Positions 53,160 to 63,351 of a stretch of 64,000 nt of DNA are shown here, one piece after another. A program made the translations under genes and the position numbers. The notes beneath the pieces were generated by a model. That model worked only from the letters and a program-made list of their open reading frames with translations, was not told the DNA's origin and did no database searches. Location of the stretch: assembly GCA_030018275.1 (NCBI GenBank), contig JASEGB010000003.1, positions 73,600 through 137,599 on the forward strand, written 5' to 3'. The DNA is from Actinomycetota bacterium. GTDB lineage: Bacteria > Actinomycetota > Aquicultoria > Subteraquimicrobiales > Subteraquimicrobiaceae. Positions within the stretch are counted from its first letter, which is position 1, and every line of letters starts with the position of its first letter.

Positions 53160-53459
53160 ATGAAAACTTCTGATGAAATAAAGCAGATATTGACAGAACA
53201 CAAAGAGGAATTGAAAGAAAAATATGGAGTTAAGGAAATAGGTATATTTGGTTCTTATGTGAGAGGGGAATATAAGAAAAAAAGTGACCTCGATATACTT
53301 GTGGAATTTGAAGAGGATAGGGAAATTGGGCTGTTAAAGTTTGTGAACATGGAGAACTATTTGAGTGAACTTCTTGGTGTGAAGGTCGATTTGGTAGAGA
53401 AATCTGCATTAAAGCCAAGAATAGGTAAGCATATACTAAGAGAGGTGGACATCTTGTGA
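53160..53459 (+). CDS. MntA-like minimal nucleotidyltransferase antitoxin
   Basis: A 99-residue MNT-domain protein with the catalytic pattern GS-x10-DxD intact ([19 protein letters not shown]) and [12 protein letters not shown]. Proteins of this type AMPylate and so neutralise the HEPN toxin encoded next to them (HepT/MntA type). The HEPN gene overlaps it by 4 bases. It replaces the space between the remnants of mod and res and has no lesion. Confidence 0.88.
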   Translation: MKTSDEIKQILTEHKEELKEKYGVKEIGIFGSYVRGEYKKKSDLDILVEFEEDREIGLLKFVNMENYLSELLGVKVDLVEKSALKPRIGKHILREVDIL

Positions 53460-53800
53460 AAAGAGAGGTAGGGGATTATATTGAGGATATTATCGGTGCT
53501 ATGGATAAGGCTGTCAGTTTTGTTGAGAACATATCTTATGAGGAATTTGCTAAAGACGATAAAACCGTCTTTGCAGTAGTAAGAGCACTTGAGATTATTG
53601 GTGAGGCGGTTAAGAATATTCCTGACGATTACAGAAAAAAGTATCCTGAAATACCTTGGAAGGATATGGCAGGTATGAGAAACAAAGTTACCCACGAATA
53701 TTTTGGACTGAAATTAAGTATCGTGTGGAAGGCTGTTAAAGAAGAATTACCTCCATTAAAGCCTATTTTTGAGAAAATATTGAGAGATCTGGAAAAATGA
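53456..53800 (+). CDS. HepT-like HEPN toxin (ribonuclease)
   Basis: A 114-residue helical HEPN protein with the active-site motif R-x4-H-x-Y in [11 protein letters not shown] and the preceding [19 protein letters not shown] helix. Such toxins cut RNA and are controlled by AMPylation of the Tyr. GTG start at 53456 inside the end of the antitoxin gene, so the two are translationally coupled. Its stop overlaps the start of the res remnant (ATGA). Confidence 0.88.
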   Translation: MKREVGDYIEDIIGAMDKAVSFVENISYEEFAKDDKTVFAVVRALEIIGEAVKNIPDDYRKKYPEIPWKDMAGMRNKVTHEYFGLKLSIVWKAVKEELPPLKPIFEKILRDLEK

Positions 53801-55890
53801 ATATTGAGAAATACTTGTTTTAGATAAATACCTGCTTTCTCTTTTTGGAGTAAGTGATTTTAGAGATTTGCAGAAAAATTAAAGGATGCACTGCTTGGAA
53901 TTGATAGTGATGGGAGAAGTCATTTTGTAAATGTCCTCCGTTCATCTTTTGACGATTTACAAAAAGATAAAATTTCGGAAGATACACTCTTAAGACGCGA
54001 TGAAAATATCTAGTCTTATGTAAGAAAGATTAATTATAAGCGCTGAGCAAATCAACTTAAAGTATTTTCAGTATCTGGCAGTACTTTTCTCAGAGCTTGT
54101 TCTGGATAATCTAAAAAAATAGAGAGATTGAGTTTCTATATGATCTAAACGAATTTTTGGAAACTTATAAACAGGAACAGGACATCGGCATTATAGATAA
54201 ATTCAACGAAGATGACTTGAAAAAACTTGCTTTCTGGATGGCAACAGGCTCAGGAAAAACCTTGATTACGCATATAAACTATTACCAATTTTTTAACTAC
54301 AAGTTATTTTCTCCCGACAGTATCATCTTGATTACCCCTAATGAAGGACTTTCAAAACAGCACTTTGATGAATTACAAAAAAGCGGCATTCCTTGCAGAC
54401 TCTACGAAGGCGGATTGAGCAGTCATGGCACATTTAGAGATGAACGGGAAGTTCTGGTTATAGAAATGACAAAATTCGTAGAAGAGAAGAAAGGTGGTGG
54501 AGTAACTCTCCCAGTTAGTGTATTTGAAGGTAGAAATCTTGTTTTTGTAGATGAAGGGCATAAGTGCTACCTTTGGGCAGATTTTAAGTGAGAGAAATAC
54601 GGAGATCCTTGAGGAGTATGCTAAATCAATTATCTTTGATTACTCATATAAATACTTCTATCTGGATGGGTATGGTAAAGATTTCTCGGTATTGAATGTG
54701 AAGCAAACAAAAATTAGCGAACGCAACTTTCAGGAAACAATGTTTGTCACCAGCCTTTTATCTTTTTATGAGCAACTTTTGGTATATGAAGAAAATAAAC
54801 ATCTGGCAAAAGGTCATAACCTTGAAAAACCTCTCTGGATTTTTGTTGGGACAACGGTTACAGGAAAAGAGGAAGAATCGGACGTTATTCAGATTGTGGA
54901 ATTCATTAGAAGAGTAATGCAAGATGTCACGTGGATACATAAAAAGGCAGAAGATATTTTAAATGGCAATACCGGACTAAAAGACGAAAATAATGAAGAT
55001 GTCTTTAAGAATAAATTTGATGTACATCAAGAGAAGGAATATTGAATTTGATGATTTATACAAGAAAGTTTTCATGGGAAAAGGAAGTTTTAGCATATAT
55101 GATCTGAGGAGTGCAGAAGGAGAATTTGGGCTAAAGATTGGAGAGAATGACTATTTCGGGGTTATAAATATCGGCGATGTATCAGGGTTGAAAAACAATT
55201 AGAGAAAAAAGGAATATCTGTAGGACAGGATGCTGTATCTATTTCTCTTTTCGACGCTATTAAAAGGGAAGGCTCACCCGTGAATATCCTGATTGGTTCA
55301 AAAAAATTCATTGAAGGTTGGGACACCTGGCGGGTTTCTTCTATGGGGCTTTTAAATATTGGTAGAGGACAGGGGCCACAGATTATTCAATTATTCGGAA
55401 GAGGAGTAAGACTGAAAGGTAAAGGAATGTCCCTCGAGAGAAGTGATGAGAAAAGTGCAGTCCAATTTTTAGAGATGCTTAATATCTGTGGTATCAAGGC
55501 GGATTATTTAAGTAAGTTTTTAGAAACAATTAGTAAAGAAGAGGTGGAGTTTGAGACAATTGAAATACCGGTCACATCGCAGCATGAGAAAAAATGGAAA
55601 AGCCTTTATACACTTACTAAAGATGAGAAAAAGAGGTTTGAGGAAGAGGAAATTGTGAGATTAGAACTTGATGATAGAATTCATTTCACAATAGACCTTT
55701 TGCCAAAGGTATCAACTTATCTGGCTAAGGAAAGAAAAGAAGAAGGCATCAAGATGGGACAGATTAGAGCAGAAGTTCAGCCGATGAGGTTAACAGAAGA
55801 TATTATAGATTTACTTGATTGGGATAGGATATGGGAAGAGATTTGCGATTTCAGAATTGTAAAGGATATTGGAACCTGGTTTTTGATATA
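53797..55890 (+). pseudogene. Type III restriction subunit (Res), multiply broken
   Basis: Res-type helicase-nuclease in at least five pieces. The first, KYLLSLFGVSDFRDLQ and NVLRSSFDDLQKDKISEDTL, has stops at 53820 and near 54013. The next piece reads KLAFWMATGSGKTLITHINYY (Walker A) and ends with FVDEGHK (motif II). A shift near 54590 leads to RNTEILEEYAKSIIFDYSYK; further breaks occur near 55045 and 55200. The last frame contains SKKFIEGWDTWRVSSMGLLN and IIQLFGRGVRLKGKG (motif VI). The C-terminal endonuclease domain is largely lost. The system is dead. Confidence 0.8.
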
Positions 55891-55970
55891 AAGGAATTAA
55901 GAAATCTGTTTTTATCGGACAGATATAAAATTTTGGCATAGAATCTTTTATTCTTTCAAAAACTGCCCTT

Positions 55971-56213
55971 TTGGAGATTAGGAAGGATTTGATGATAGAT
56001 GAGAAGGTAAGGTATGAGGATTATCTAAAAAAGAGAGCAGATTTCGCTGTCAGGCGAGCAAAACTGGGTTTAAAGAGGGAAGCTTCCTCAAGAGTGAGGG
56101 ATGAGGAGGAGGGGAAGTTGCTTCTCGAGTTTGATAAGGCTCGGCTTGAGCGGTGGAAGAAGGAAGGCAAGCTGGTGAAGCTTGGACCCAGGAAATATAG
56201 ATTTAATGTTTGA
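55971..56213 (+). CDS. Charged hypothetical protein, doubtful
   Basis: An 80-residue highly charged frame (RYEDYLKKRADFAVRRAK, RLERWKKEGKLVKLGPRKYRF) between the res remnant and uvrC, without RBS or recognised family. The codon use is similar to that of the backbone genes rather than the AT-rich remnant. It may be the end of another lost gene. Confidence 0.3.
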   Translation: MEIRKDLMIDEKVRYEDYLKKRADFAVRRAKLGLKREASSRVRDEEEGKLLLEFDKARLERWKKEGKLVKLGPRKYRFNV

Positions 56214-56321
56214 GACATTATTCCTCTTTTTTCATAGGCTGGCAAGATTTAGTGGAAAACCCATCGAATAAGCCATTGACCTCACAACCTCGAATCTTCA
56301 ACATTTAACACCTCTCCTTGT

Positions 56322-56329
56322 GCTATAAT
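56322..56329 (+). promoter_or_regulatory. Candidate extended -10 promoter of uvrC
   Basis: TG-C-TATAAT with its last base at 56329, nine bases before the uvrC ATG. Transcription would start within a few bases of the ATG, making the uvrC mRNA leaderless. No ribosome-binding site is visible before the ATG, in agreement. Confidence 0.5.
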
Positions 56330-56338
56330 TTTTTCAGA

Positions 56339-58171
56339 ATGACCTCCCAAAAAGCTCTTTTGGAGCAACTGAAAATGGTGCCGGATAAGTCCGGGGTCTA
56401 TGTCTTCAAGGACGCCCAGGGAAAAGTGCTGTACATCGGCAAAGGACGTTCCCTACGTAAGAGGATGCGTTCATATTTTCAGAAGATCCACACCTATTCC
56501 CCAAAGATCCAGGCCATGGTGGATAGAATCGCCGATTTTGACATCTATGTCACCGACAGCGAGGTCGAAGCCCTCATCCTCGAGTGCAATTTAATAAAGA
56601 GGTATCGACCCAGTTTCAACATAAACCTCAGGGATGATAAGAGCTATCCATGCCTCGCAATTACCTTAAATGATGCATTCCCCAGGGTTATGGTGACCAG
56701 AAAATTGGGAATAGAGGGGGCCAAATATTTTGGTCCATACACGAAAGCCCACGCCATCAGGGACACATTGGATACATTACGGCGCATTTTCCCAGTCCGG
56801 GCGTGTAAGGGGAAAGAACCGGGTAAGTCAAGCGGTTCACCTTGCCTTAACTTTCATATCAAGAGATGTCTTGGTCCGTGCACTGGCAAGGTGAGTAGGG
56901 AAGAGTATCGAAAGATGATCGATCAAATTTGCCTGTTCTTGGAGGGTAAACAGGAACAAGTTATAGAGCAACTTCAGAGGGAGATGAAAGAAGCCGCAGA
57001 AAAGCTCGAATTCGAGAAGGCAACCAGGCTTAGAAATAGAATTCGAGCAGCTCAACACGTTTTAGAGAGGCAAAGGATCATTTCCTCTACTAAGGAGGAC
57101 AAGGATGTCATCGCACTCTTTGCACGGGAGGATGCCGCCTGTGTTGAGGTCTTTTTCATCAGGGGAGGCAAGCTCATCGGAAGCGAAAGTTTCATCTTGG
57201 ACAAAGATGAGCACGTGAGCGAAAAAGAACTTTTGACCTCATTTGTTAAGCAATTTTACCTGACGACCACTTTTGTCCCCCGATACATACTATTGCAGGA
57301 TGAAATAGAGGATGCGGAGTTGATCGAGGAATGGCTCACCAAGAAACGGGGTAAGAAGGTGGAGATCAAAGTTCCCAAGAGGGGTGAGAAAAGGAGTCTG
57401 GTGGCACTGGCCATTGATAATGCCCGCCATGCCTTTGAGCTCCTCAAGATCAAAAGAAGGCTGGAAAAGGAGAGAGCCTTAAAGGCTCTTGCCGAGCTCA
57501 AAGAGCAACTCGACCTATCGGAGTTTCCCCACAGGATCGAGTGCTTTGACATTTCAACCATACGGGGTCGCCAGTCCGTGGGGTCGATGGTGGTCTTTGA
57601 AAATGGAAGGCCAAAGAACAAGGATTACAGAAAGTTTAAGATAAAGTGGGTCACTGGTCAGGATGATTTTGCCATGATGGCAGAGGTTATAAAACGTAGA
57701 TTTGCAAGGTATTTGGAGGGGAAGGAAGGAAGATTTGGCATCAAACCGGATCTGGTCATCGTCGATGGTGGGAAGCCACAACTTTCGGCTGCTCTAAAAT
57801 CCTTGACCGAGCTGGGCATCGAGGATATCCCAGTGATTGCCCTTGCTAAGAGGGAGGAGGAAATTTATCTTCCGAATCGGCCGGAACCAATCTCCTTGCT
57901 TGCGTTTTCTCTAAGTCTCCGACTCATTCAAAGGATCAGGGACGAAGCCCATCGATTTGCTCTCAGTTACCACCGAAGCTTAAGAGAGAAAGCAATGGTC
58001 AAATCGATCTTCGATCGAATTCCAGGGATTGGGGAGAAACGGAAGAAGTTCCTTTTAGAACACTTCGGCTCGCCGGAGGCCATCTACAAGGCCAGTCTTG
58101 AGGAACTCAAAACAGTACCCAAGCTTCCCTCCAAAGTCGCTCATGTAGTATACAGGTTTTTACATCACTAG
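56339..58171 (+). CDS. uvrC: Excinuclease ABC subunit C
   Basis: Makes both incisions in nucleotide excision repair; about 610 residues. N-terminal GIY-YIG domain (DKSGVYVFKDAQGKVLYIGK, SLRKRMRSYF), cysteine-rich region (CLNFHIKRCLGPCTG), UVR motif (KEAAEKLEFEKATRLRNRI), RNase H-like endonuclease domain (RIECFDISTIRG, LVIVDGGKPQLSAA, IALAKREEEIY, DEAHRFALSYHR) and the C-terminal helix-hairpin-helix (IPGIGEKRKKFLLEHFGS). The ATG at 56339 is chosen for the leaderless promoter; an upstream TTG lies inside the -10 box. Confidence 0.95.
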   Translation: MTSQKALLEQLKMVPDKSGVYVFKDAQGKVLYIGKGRSLRKRMRSYFQKIHTYSPKIQAMVDRIADFDIYVTDSEVEALILECNLIKRYRPSFNINLRDDKSYPCLAITLNDAFPRVMVTRKLGIEGAKYFGPYTKAHAIRDTLDTLRRIFPVRACKGKEPGKSSGSPCLNFHIKRCLGPCTGKVSREEYRKMIDQICLFLEGKQEQVIEQLQREMKEAAEKLEFEKATRLRNRIRAAQHVLERQRIISSTKEDKDVIALFAREDAACVEVFFIRGGKLIGSESFILDKDEHVSEKELLTSFVKQFYLTTTFVPRYILLQDEIEDAELIEEWLTKKRGKKVEIKVPKRGEKRSLVALAIDNARHAFELLKIKRRLEKERALKALAELKEQLDLSEFPHRIECFDISTIRGRQSVGSMVVFENGRPKNKDYRKFKIKWVTGQDDFAMMAEVIKRRFARYLEGKEGRFGIKPDLVIVDGGKPQLSAALKSLTELGIEDIPVIALAKREEEIYLPNRPEPISLLAFSLSLRLIQRIRDEAHRFALSYHRSLREKAMVKSIFDRIPGIGEKRKKFLLEHFGSPEAIYKASLEELKTVPKLPSKVAHVVYRFLHH

Positions 58172-58181
58172 GGCGATTAAT

Positions 58182-58796
58182 TTGAAACCGTGCCGGGGAA
58201 AACGAAACATTTTAGTCGCTTGTTACCCGTCGCAGGTCACAAGAAAAAATAAAAAACCTGCGACCTGCAGCAAGAGACCCGCCACCCATTACAAATTCAC
58301 TTACTACCATGCTGGATATGGTGTTGGAGCGCTGATCTTCAGTGATTGTGGTCTGGCGGGTCTCATCCTTCCCACCAAATGTGAGGAGGAGATTCAAAAG
58401 GAGGTTTTAAGAAGATTTCCCGCGGCTACCTGCGATAATAATAAAAATACTTCCTTGGCAAAAATCCTTTCTTCTTATTTTCGGGGAGAAAAGGTAAAAT
58501 TCAACCAAACTCTGGATTTGGTGGATTTTTCTCCTTTTGAGAGAGAGGTTTTTCAAACTGTGTGCACAATCCCTTATGGGGAGACCAGAACTTACAAATG
58601 GGTAGCTGAGGTCCTTGCTAAACCCAGGGCTTATAGAGCTATAGGCAAAGCTTTGGGCAGAAATCCCATACCCATAGTCGTACCTTGTCACAGGGTCGTA
58701 AAGAGCGATGGTGAATTGGGTGGATTTAGCGCGGGAGTTTGGTGGAAGAAAGAGCTTTTAAAACTGGAAGGATATCTCGGAGATAAAGCTGATTAA
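58182..58796 (+). CDS. ogt: Methylated-DNA-protein cysteine methyltransferase
   Basis: Direct repair of O6-alkylguanine in DNA. The acceptor cysteine is in IPIVVPCHRVVKSDGELGG, preceded by the DNA-binding helix IPYGETRTYKWVAEVL and RAIGKALGRNP. 204 residues from a TTG at 58182. The first 45 residues look odd: they include a 9-bp inverted repeat, GTCGCAGGT at 58229-58237 with ACCTGCGAC at 58256-58264, and no family similarity. The true start may be further in, though no in-frame ATG exists before KFTYYHAGYG. Confidence 0.88.
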   Translation: MKPCRGKRNILVACYPSQVTRKNKKPATCSKRPATHYKFTYYHAGYGVGALIFSDCGLAGLILPTKCEEEIQKEVLRRFPAATCDNNKNTSLAKILSSYFRGEKVKFNQTLDLVDFSPFEREVFQTVCTIPYGETRTYKWVAEVLAKPRAYRAIGKALGRNPIPIVVPCHRVVKSDGELGGFSAGVWWKKELLKLEGYLGDKAD

Positions 58797-58877
58797 AATT
58801 CATTTTTTAGCAGGGAAGAGAGGCAGTTTATTGAAATAAATTGTGGTTTTTGCAAATACTGATTTAGAGGTTGGGAA

Positions 58878-59756
58878 GTGCAGAACTTAGAGTTTACCTT
58901 AATCACAGGTCTATCCGGAGCGGGAAAGTCGGAAGCTATCAGATGTTTCGAGGATATGGGTTACTTTTGCATTGATAATCTACCTCCCACCCTTATCCCC
59001 AAGCTAGCTGAACTGTGCTCTCTTCCCGGTAGCAAAGTGCGTAAAGTGGCTCTGGTGAGCGATGTGAGAGGTGGGGAATTTTTTGATGCTCTTTTCGAAG
59101 CGCTCAGGGAGCTGAAGGGGAGGAACATCAAATATCAAATCCTCTTCCTCGAGGCTTCCGATGAGGAATTGGTGAAGCGTTTTAAGGAAACCCGCCGCAG
59201 GCACCCTCTGGCTGGTGAGGGGCAGATAATAGAAGGTATACACCGAGAACGCCATCTTCTGGAAACCCTTCGAGGCACTGCGGATATGATCATAGATACC
59301 ACAGATTTGGAGACACACGAGCTCAGGGATAAAATTCGCTCATCTTTCCTAGGGGAGCAAAAGCGAAAGGGCATACTCATTACCGTGATATCCTTCGGTT
59401 ACAAATATGGAGTACCGCTTGATGCCGATCTGGTCATGGATGTGAGGTTTTTGCCAAATCCACATTATATCCAATCACTTCGTTCCAGAAATGGTGAGGA
59501 TAAGGAGGTAAGGGAGTTTGTTCTCAATCGCCCAGAGACTCAAACTTTCCTCAAAAAATTTCGGAGTCTCTTGGTTTTCCTTCTTCCGCATTATGTGACC
59601 GAGGGGAAAACTCATCTCACCATAGCCATCGGTTGCACGGGGGGAACCCACAGGTCGGTCACCTTAGCTGACGAGATAGGAGAGTTTCTGAGGGAACAAG
59701 ACTACAATGTAATCGTGAGACACAGGGATATCGGAAGGAATTTCAAATTTCCCTAA
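58878..59756 (+). CDS. rapZ: RNase adapter / nucleotide-binding protein RapZ
   Basis: A 292-residue P-loop protein of the RapZ/YvcJ family, which in model bacteria binds nucleotides and (in enterobacteria) small RNAs. Walker A GLSGAGKSEAIRCFEDMGYFC IDNLPP region at the N-terminus, then LEASDEELVKRFKETRRRHPL, SFGYKYGVPLDADLVMDVRFLPNP and AIGCTGGTHRSV. GTG start after AGAGGTTGGGAA. In most Gram-positives it is followed by yvcK and whiA; here yvcK is absent and a repeat lies between rapZ and whiA. Confidence 0.94.
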   Translation: MQNLEFTLITGLSGAGKSEAIRCFEDMGYFCIDNLPPTLIPKLAELCSLPGSKVRKVALVSDVRGGEFFDALFEALRELKGRNIKYQILFLEASDEELVKRFKETRRRHPLAGEGQIIEGIHRERHLLETLRGTADMIIDTTDLETHELRDKIRSSFLGEQKRKGILITVISFGYKYGVPLDADLVMDVRFLPNPHYIQSLRSRNGEDKEVREFVLNRPETQTFLKKFRSLLVFLLPHYVTEGKTHLTIAIGCTGGTHRSVTLADEIGEFLREQDYNVIVRHRDIGRNFKFP

Positions 59757-59777
59757 ATAATTGACCTTGAACTTTGA

Positions 59778-60019
59778 TGTAATGTTTACGCACACACTTA
59801 TATATTGTTCAGAGGCATCCTTCCGAGTGCTAGCTGCTGCGAGCCTACTCGCTGTTCTCTTAAGGGCGAACACCCTCCATAAGTTCGGGTCGGGCTGTTG
59901 CCGCCGCTGTTCCCGTACGGGCTTAACGGTTCTCTTAAGATGCACTCTCCAGGATACCCCGTCCCATAAGAATATGAGCTTAATCTCGATATAATTACTG
60001 TGAACCATGAACTGTGAAC
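59778..60019. repeat. Structured element of about 250 bp, copy 2
   Basis: Second copy of the element at 34366-34612. Shared landmarks in the same order: TGTAATGTTTACG, GCATCCTTCCGAGTGCTAGC, GCGAG-CCTA-CTCGC, CCATAAGTTCGGGTCGGGC, TTCTCTTAAGATGCACTCTC and ACTGTGAACCATGAAC. The variable hairpin reads CCCG-TA-CGGG here instead of CGAGC-CTT-GCTCG. It occupies the position where yvcK would be expected. Confidence 0.85.
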
Positions 60020-60023
60020 TAAA

Positions 60024-60956
60024 ATGTCTTTTTCAACTCAGGTTAAAAACGAATTAGCCAGGCTACAGCCGAATAAAAGGTGCTGCCAAAGGGCGGAGCT
60101 TTCAGCCATTTTGCGGATGGATGGCTCCTTTCATATCCGAAATGGTGCTTTCGCCTTTCACACGTTAACGGAGAATGCAGCTGTAGCCAGAAAAACCCTG
60201 AAACTCTTTTCAAGCTTATCCGATATTAAATTGCGACTCGAGGTCAAACGGTCCATATTTCAGAAAGCAAACGATTACATCCTTTTCATACCTCCTCAAC
60301 CTGAACTCTATAGGATTCTCATGGATTTAGAGATACTCAATGCTGATAGGCAAATAATCTACGGAATTGTCACTGAGCTGGTAAGACGAAGTTGTTGCGC
60401 CATAACTTACTTGAGGGGTGCTTTTTTGGGGGGAGGATTTATCAACGACCCAAGGAAGAAATATCACTTTGAACTTACGACGGATGATTCTCAGTTCGCT
60501 CTCGATTTGAAGGATTTGCTGGAGAGATTTGAGATTAATGCCAAAATTTTCCAGAAAAGAAAATATGTTATTTATCTTAAGGAGGCTGAGCAGATCCTTC
60601 GGTTTTTAGCACTGGTAGGGGCATTCAATGCCGTTCTCAAGTGGGAAGATATTCGGATTCTTAAAGAGATGAGGAATCAAGTCAATCGTTTGGTGAATTG
60701 CGATACCGCTAATTTGAATAAGGTTGTGGAGGCAACACTCACGCAGATAAGCGATATCACCTTGATAGAAGAGGAGGTGAGCTTGTACTCGTTGTCTAAA
60801 GGTCTTCGAGAGGTTGCACAGGCCCGGATCCAATTTCCTTACGTATCCTTAAGGGAGTTGGGAGAGCTGTGCAACCCACCACTGAGTAAGTCAGCGGTTT
60901 ATCATAGGATGAGACGCCTCAACCAGATAGCTAAGAACCTTAGGGAAGGTAAATAG
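60024..60956 (+). CDS. whiA: Sporulation/cell-division regulator WhiA
   Basis: DNA-binding protein of 310 residues with the N-terminal degenerate LAGLIDADG fold (QVKNELARLQPNKRCC, ELSAILRMDGSF, CAITYLRGAFLGGGFI, FELTTDDSQFALDL) and a C-terminal helix-turn-helix (YVSLRELGELCNPPLSKSAVYHRMRRL). Found in Actinobacteria, Firmicutes and a few relatives; an ATG at 60024 follows the 250-bp element. In Streptomyces it controls sporulation septation, elsewhere cell division; its role here is inferred from family only. Confidence 0.95.
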   Translation: MSFSTQVKNELARLQPNKRCCQRAELSAILRMDGSFHIRNGAFAFHTLTENAAVARKTLKLFSSLSDIKLRLEVKRSIFQKANDYILFIPPQPELYRILMDLEILNADRQIIYGIVTELVRRSCCAITYLRGAFLGGGFINDPRKKYHFELTTDDSQFALDLKDLLERFEINAKIFQKRKYVIYLKEAEQILRFLALVGAFNAVLKWEDIRILKEMRNQVNRLVNCDTANLNKVVEATLTQISDITLIEEEVSLYSLSKGLREVAQARIQFPYVSLRELGELCNPPLSKSAVYHRMRRLNQIAKNLREGK

Positions 60957-62065
<1,109 letters not shown>

Positions 62066-62119
62066 TTGTAAGTGGCTTGAGGTTAGCCTCTAAGCTTTTC
62101 GCGTGAGGAGGGAAGGGCT

Positions 62120-63298
62120 TTGAATAAAAGGACTGTCAGGGATATCGATGTAAAAGGTAAAAGGGTTTTGATGAGAGTCGATTTCAATGTCCCAATCAAT
62201 GAAGGAAGGGTAGTCGACGATACAAGAATTAAAGCGGTTCTGCCAACTATTCAATATCTTTTGAATCAAGGGGCCAAGGTTATCTTGGTTTCTCATTTGG
62301 GGAGACCGAAGGGTTTCGATGAGCGGTATAGGATGGGTCCGGTCGCTGAATCCCTCTCAAGACTCCTCGCTAAGGAAGTGCGGAAGGTGGATGAAACCGT
62401 CACTCAGAAAGCTGAAAAAGCCGTCAATGAACTTAAGGAAGGCAATGTGCTCCTCTTAGAAAATGTGCGCTTCAATCCCGGGGAGAAGCAAAATGATCCA
62501 CAATTTGCAAAGAAATTGGCAAGACTCGCCGATGTCTATGTCAACGATGCCTTTGGAGCTGTTCACCGAGCCCACGCATCGGTTGTAGGAGTACCCAAAT
62601 ATTTACCCGCAGTGGCGGGTTTTTTATTGGAAAGTGAGGTGAATGCCTTAAGCAAGTTATTGGAGAACCCCGAAAAGCCCTTCTTTGTACTCCTTGGAGG
62701 GAGCAAAGTTTCCGACAAAATTAAGGTGATCAATAAATTTTTACAGATAGTGGATGGAATTCTAAGTGGCGGAGCGATGTGTTTTACTTTTCTAAAAGCA
62801 AGGGGGGTAAACATCGGCAAATCCCTTTGTGAGGATGAGGAACTCGATCACGCACAAGAGATGCTCAAGAAAGCGGAGAGAAATGGAATTTTATTTTATT
62901 TACCTTGTGATGTTGTGGTCGCGGATAGCGTCGCTGAGGATGCAAATTATAAAGTCGTTCCCGTCGAGAAAATTCCGGATGACTGGATAGGAGTGGATAT
63001 AGGTCCCAAGACCATTCAGATATATAAGGATGTTCTCAAGAAAGCTAAAACCATATTCTGGAATGGACCCGTTGGCGTATTTGAAATTGAGGCTTTCTCC
63101 TCTGGAACACGTGCTATGGCGGAAGCCATCGCACAAGCCAATGCCACGACGATAGTTGGCGGAGGAGACTCTGATGCTGCCCTTAGGAAATACGGTCTTG
63201 AGGATAAGGTGTCCTTTGTATCAACGGGTGGAGGGGCATCCCTTAGATTGTTAGAGGGTACGCCGCTACCAGGAGTCGAAGCCTTGATGGACAAATAG
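62120..63298 (+). CDS. pgk: Phosphoglycerate kinase
   Basis: Substrate-level phosphorylation of ADP from 1,3-bisphosphoglycerate, 392 residues. Motifs: VLMRVDFNVPINEGRV, SHLGRPKG, LLENVRFNPGE, NDAFGAVHRAHASV, LGGSKVSDKI, FWNGPVGVFE and the ATP-site VGGGDSDAAL. TTG start after GGGAAGGGC. It follows gap by 54 bases and is presumably co-transcribed. Confidence 0.97.
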   Translation: MNKRTVRDIDVKGKRVLMRVDFNVPINEGRVVDDTRIKAVLPTIQYLLNQGAKVILVSHLGRPKGFDERYRMGPVAESLSRLLAKEVRKVDETVTQKAEKAVNELKEGNVLLLENVRFNPGEKQNDPQFAKKLARLADVYVNDAFGAVHRAHASVVGVPKYLPAVAGFLLESEVNALSKLLENPEKPFFVLLGGSKVSDKIKVINKFLQIVDGILSGGAMCFTFLKARGVNIGKSLCEDEELDHAQEMLKKAERNGILFYLPCDVVVADSVAEDANYKVVPVEKIPDDWIGVDIGPKTIQIYKDVLKKAKTIFWNGPVGVFEIEAFSSGTRAMAEAIAQANATTIVGGGDSDAALRKYGLEDKVSFVSTGGGASLRLLEGTPLPGVEALMDK

Positions 63299-63351
63299 TT
63301 TTGCTCACCGTGAACTGTGAACCAAGAACCAATCGAGTGAAAGGAAGTCTG

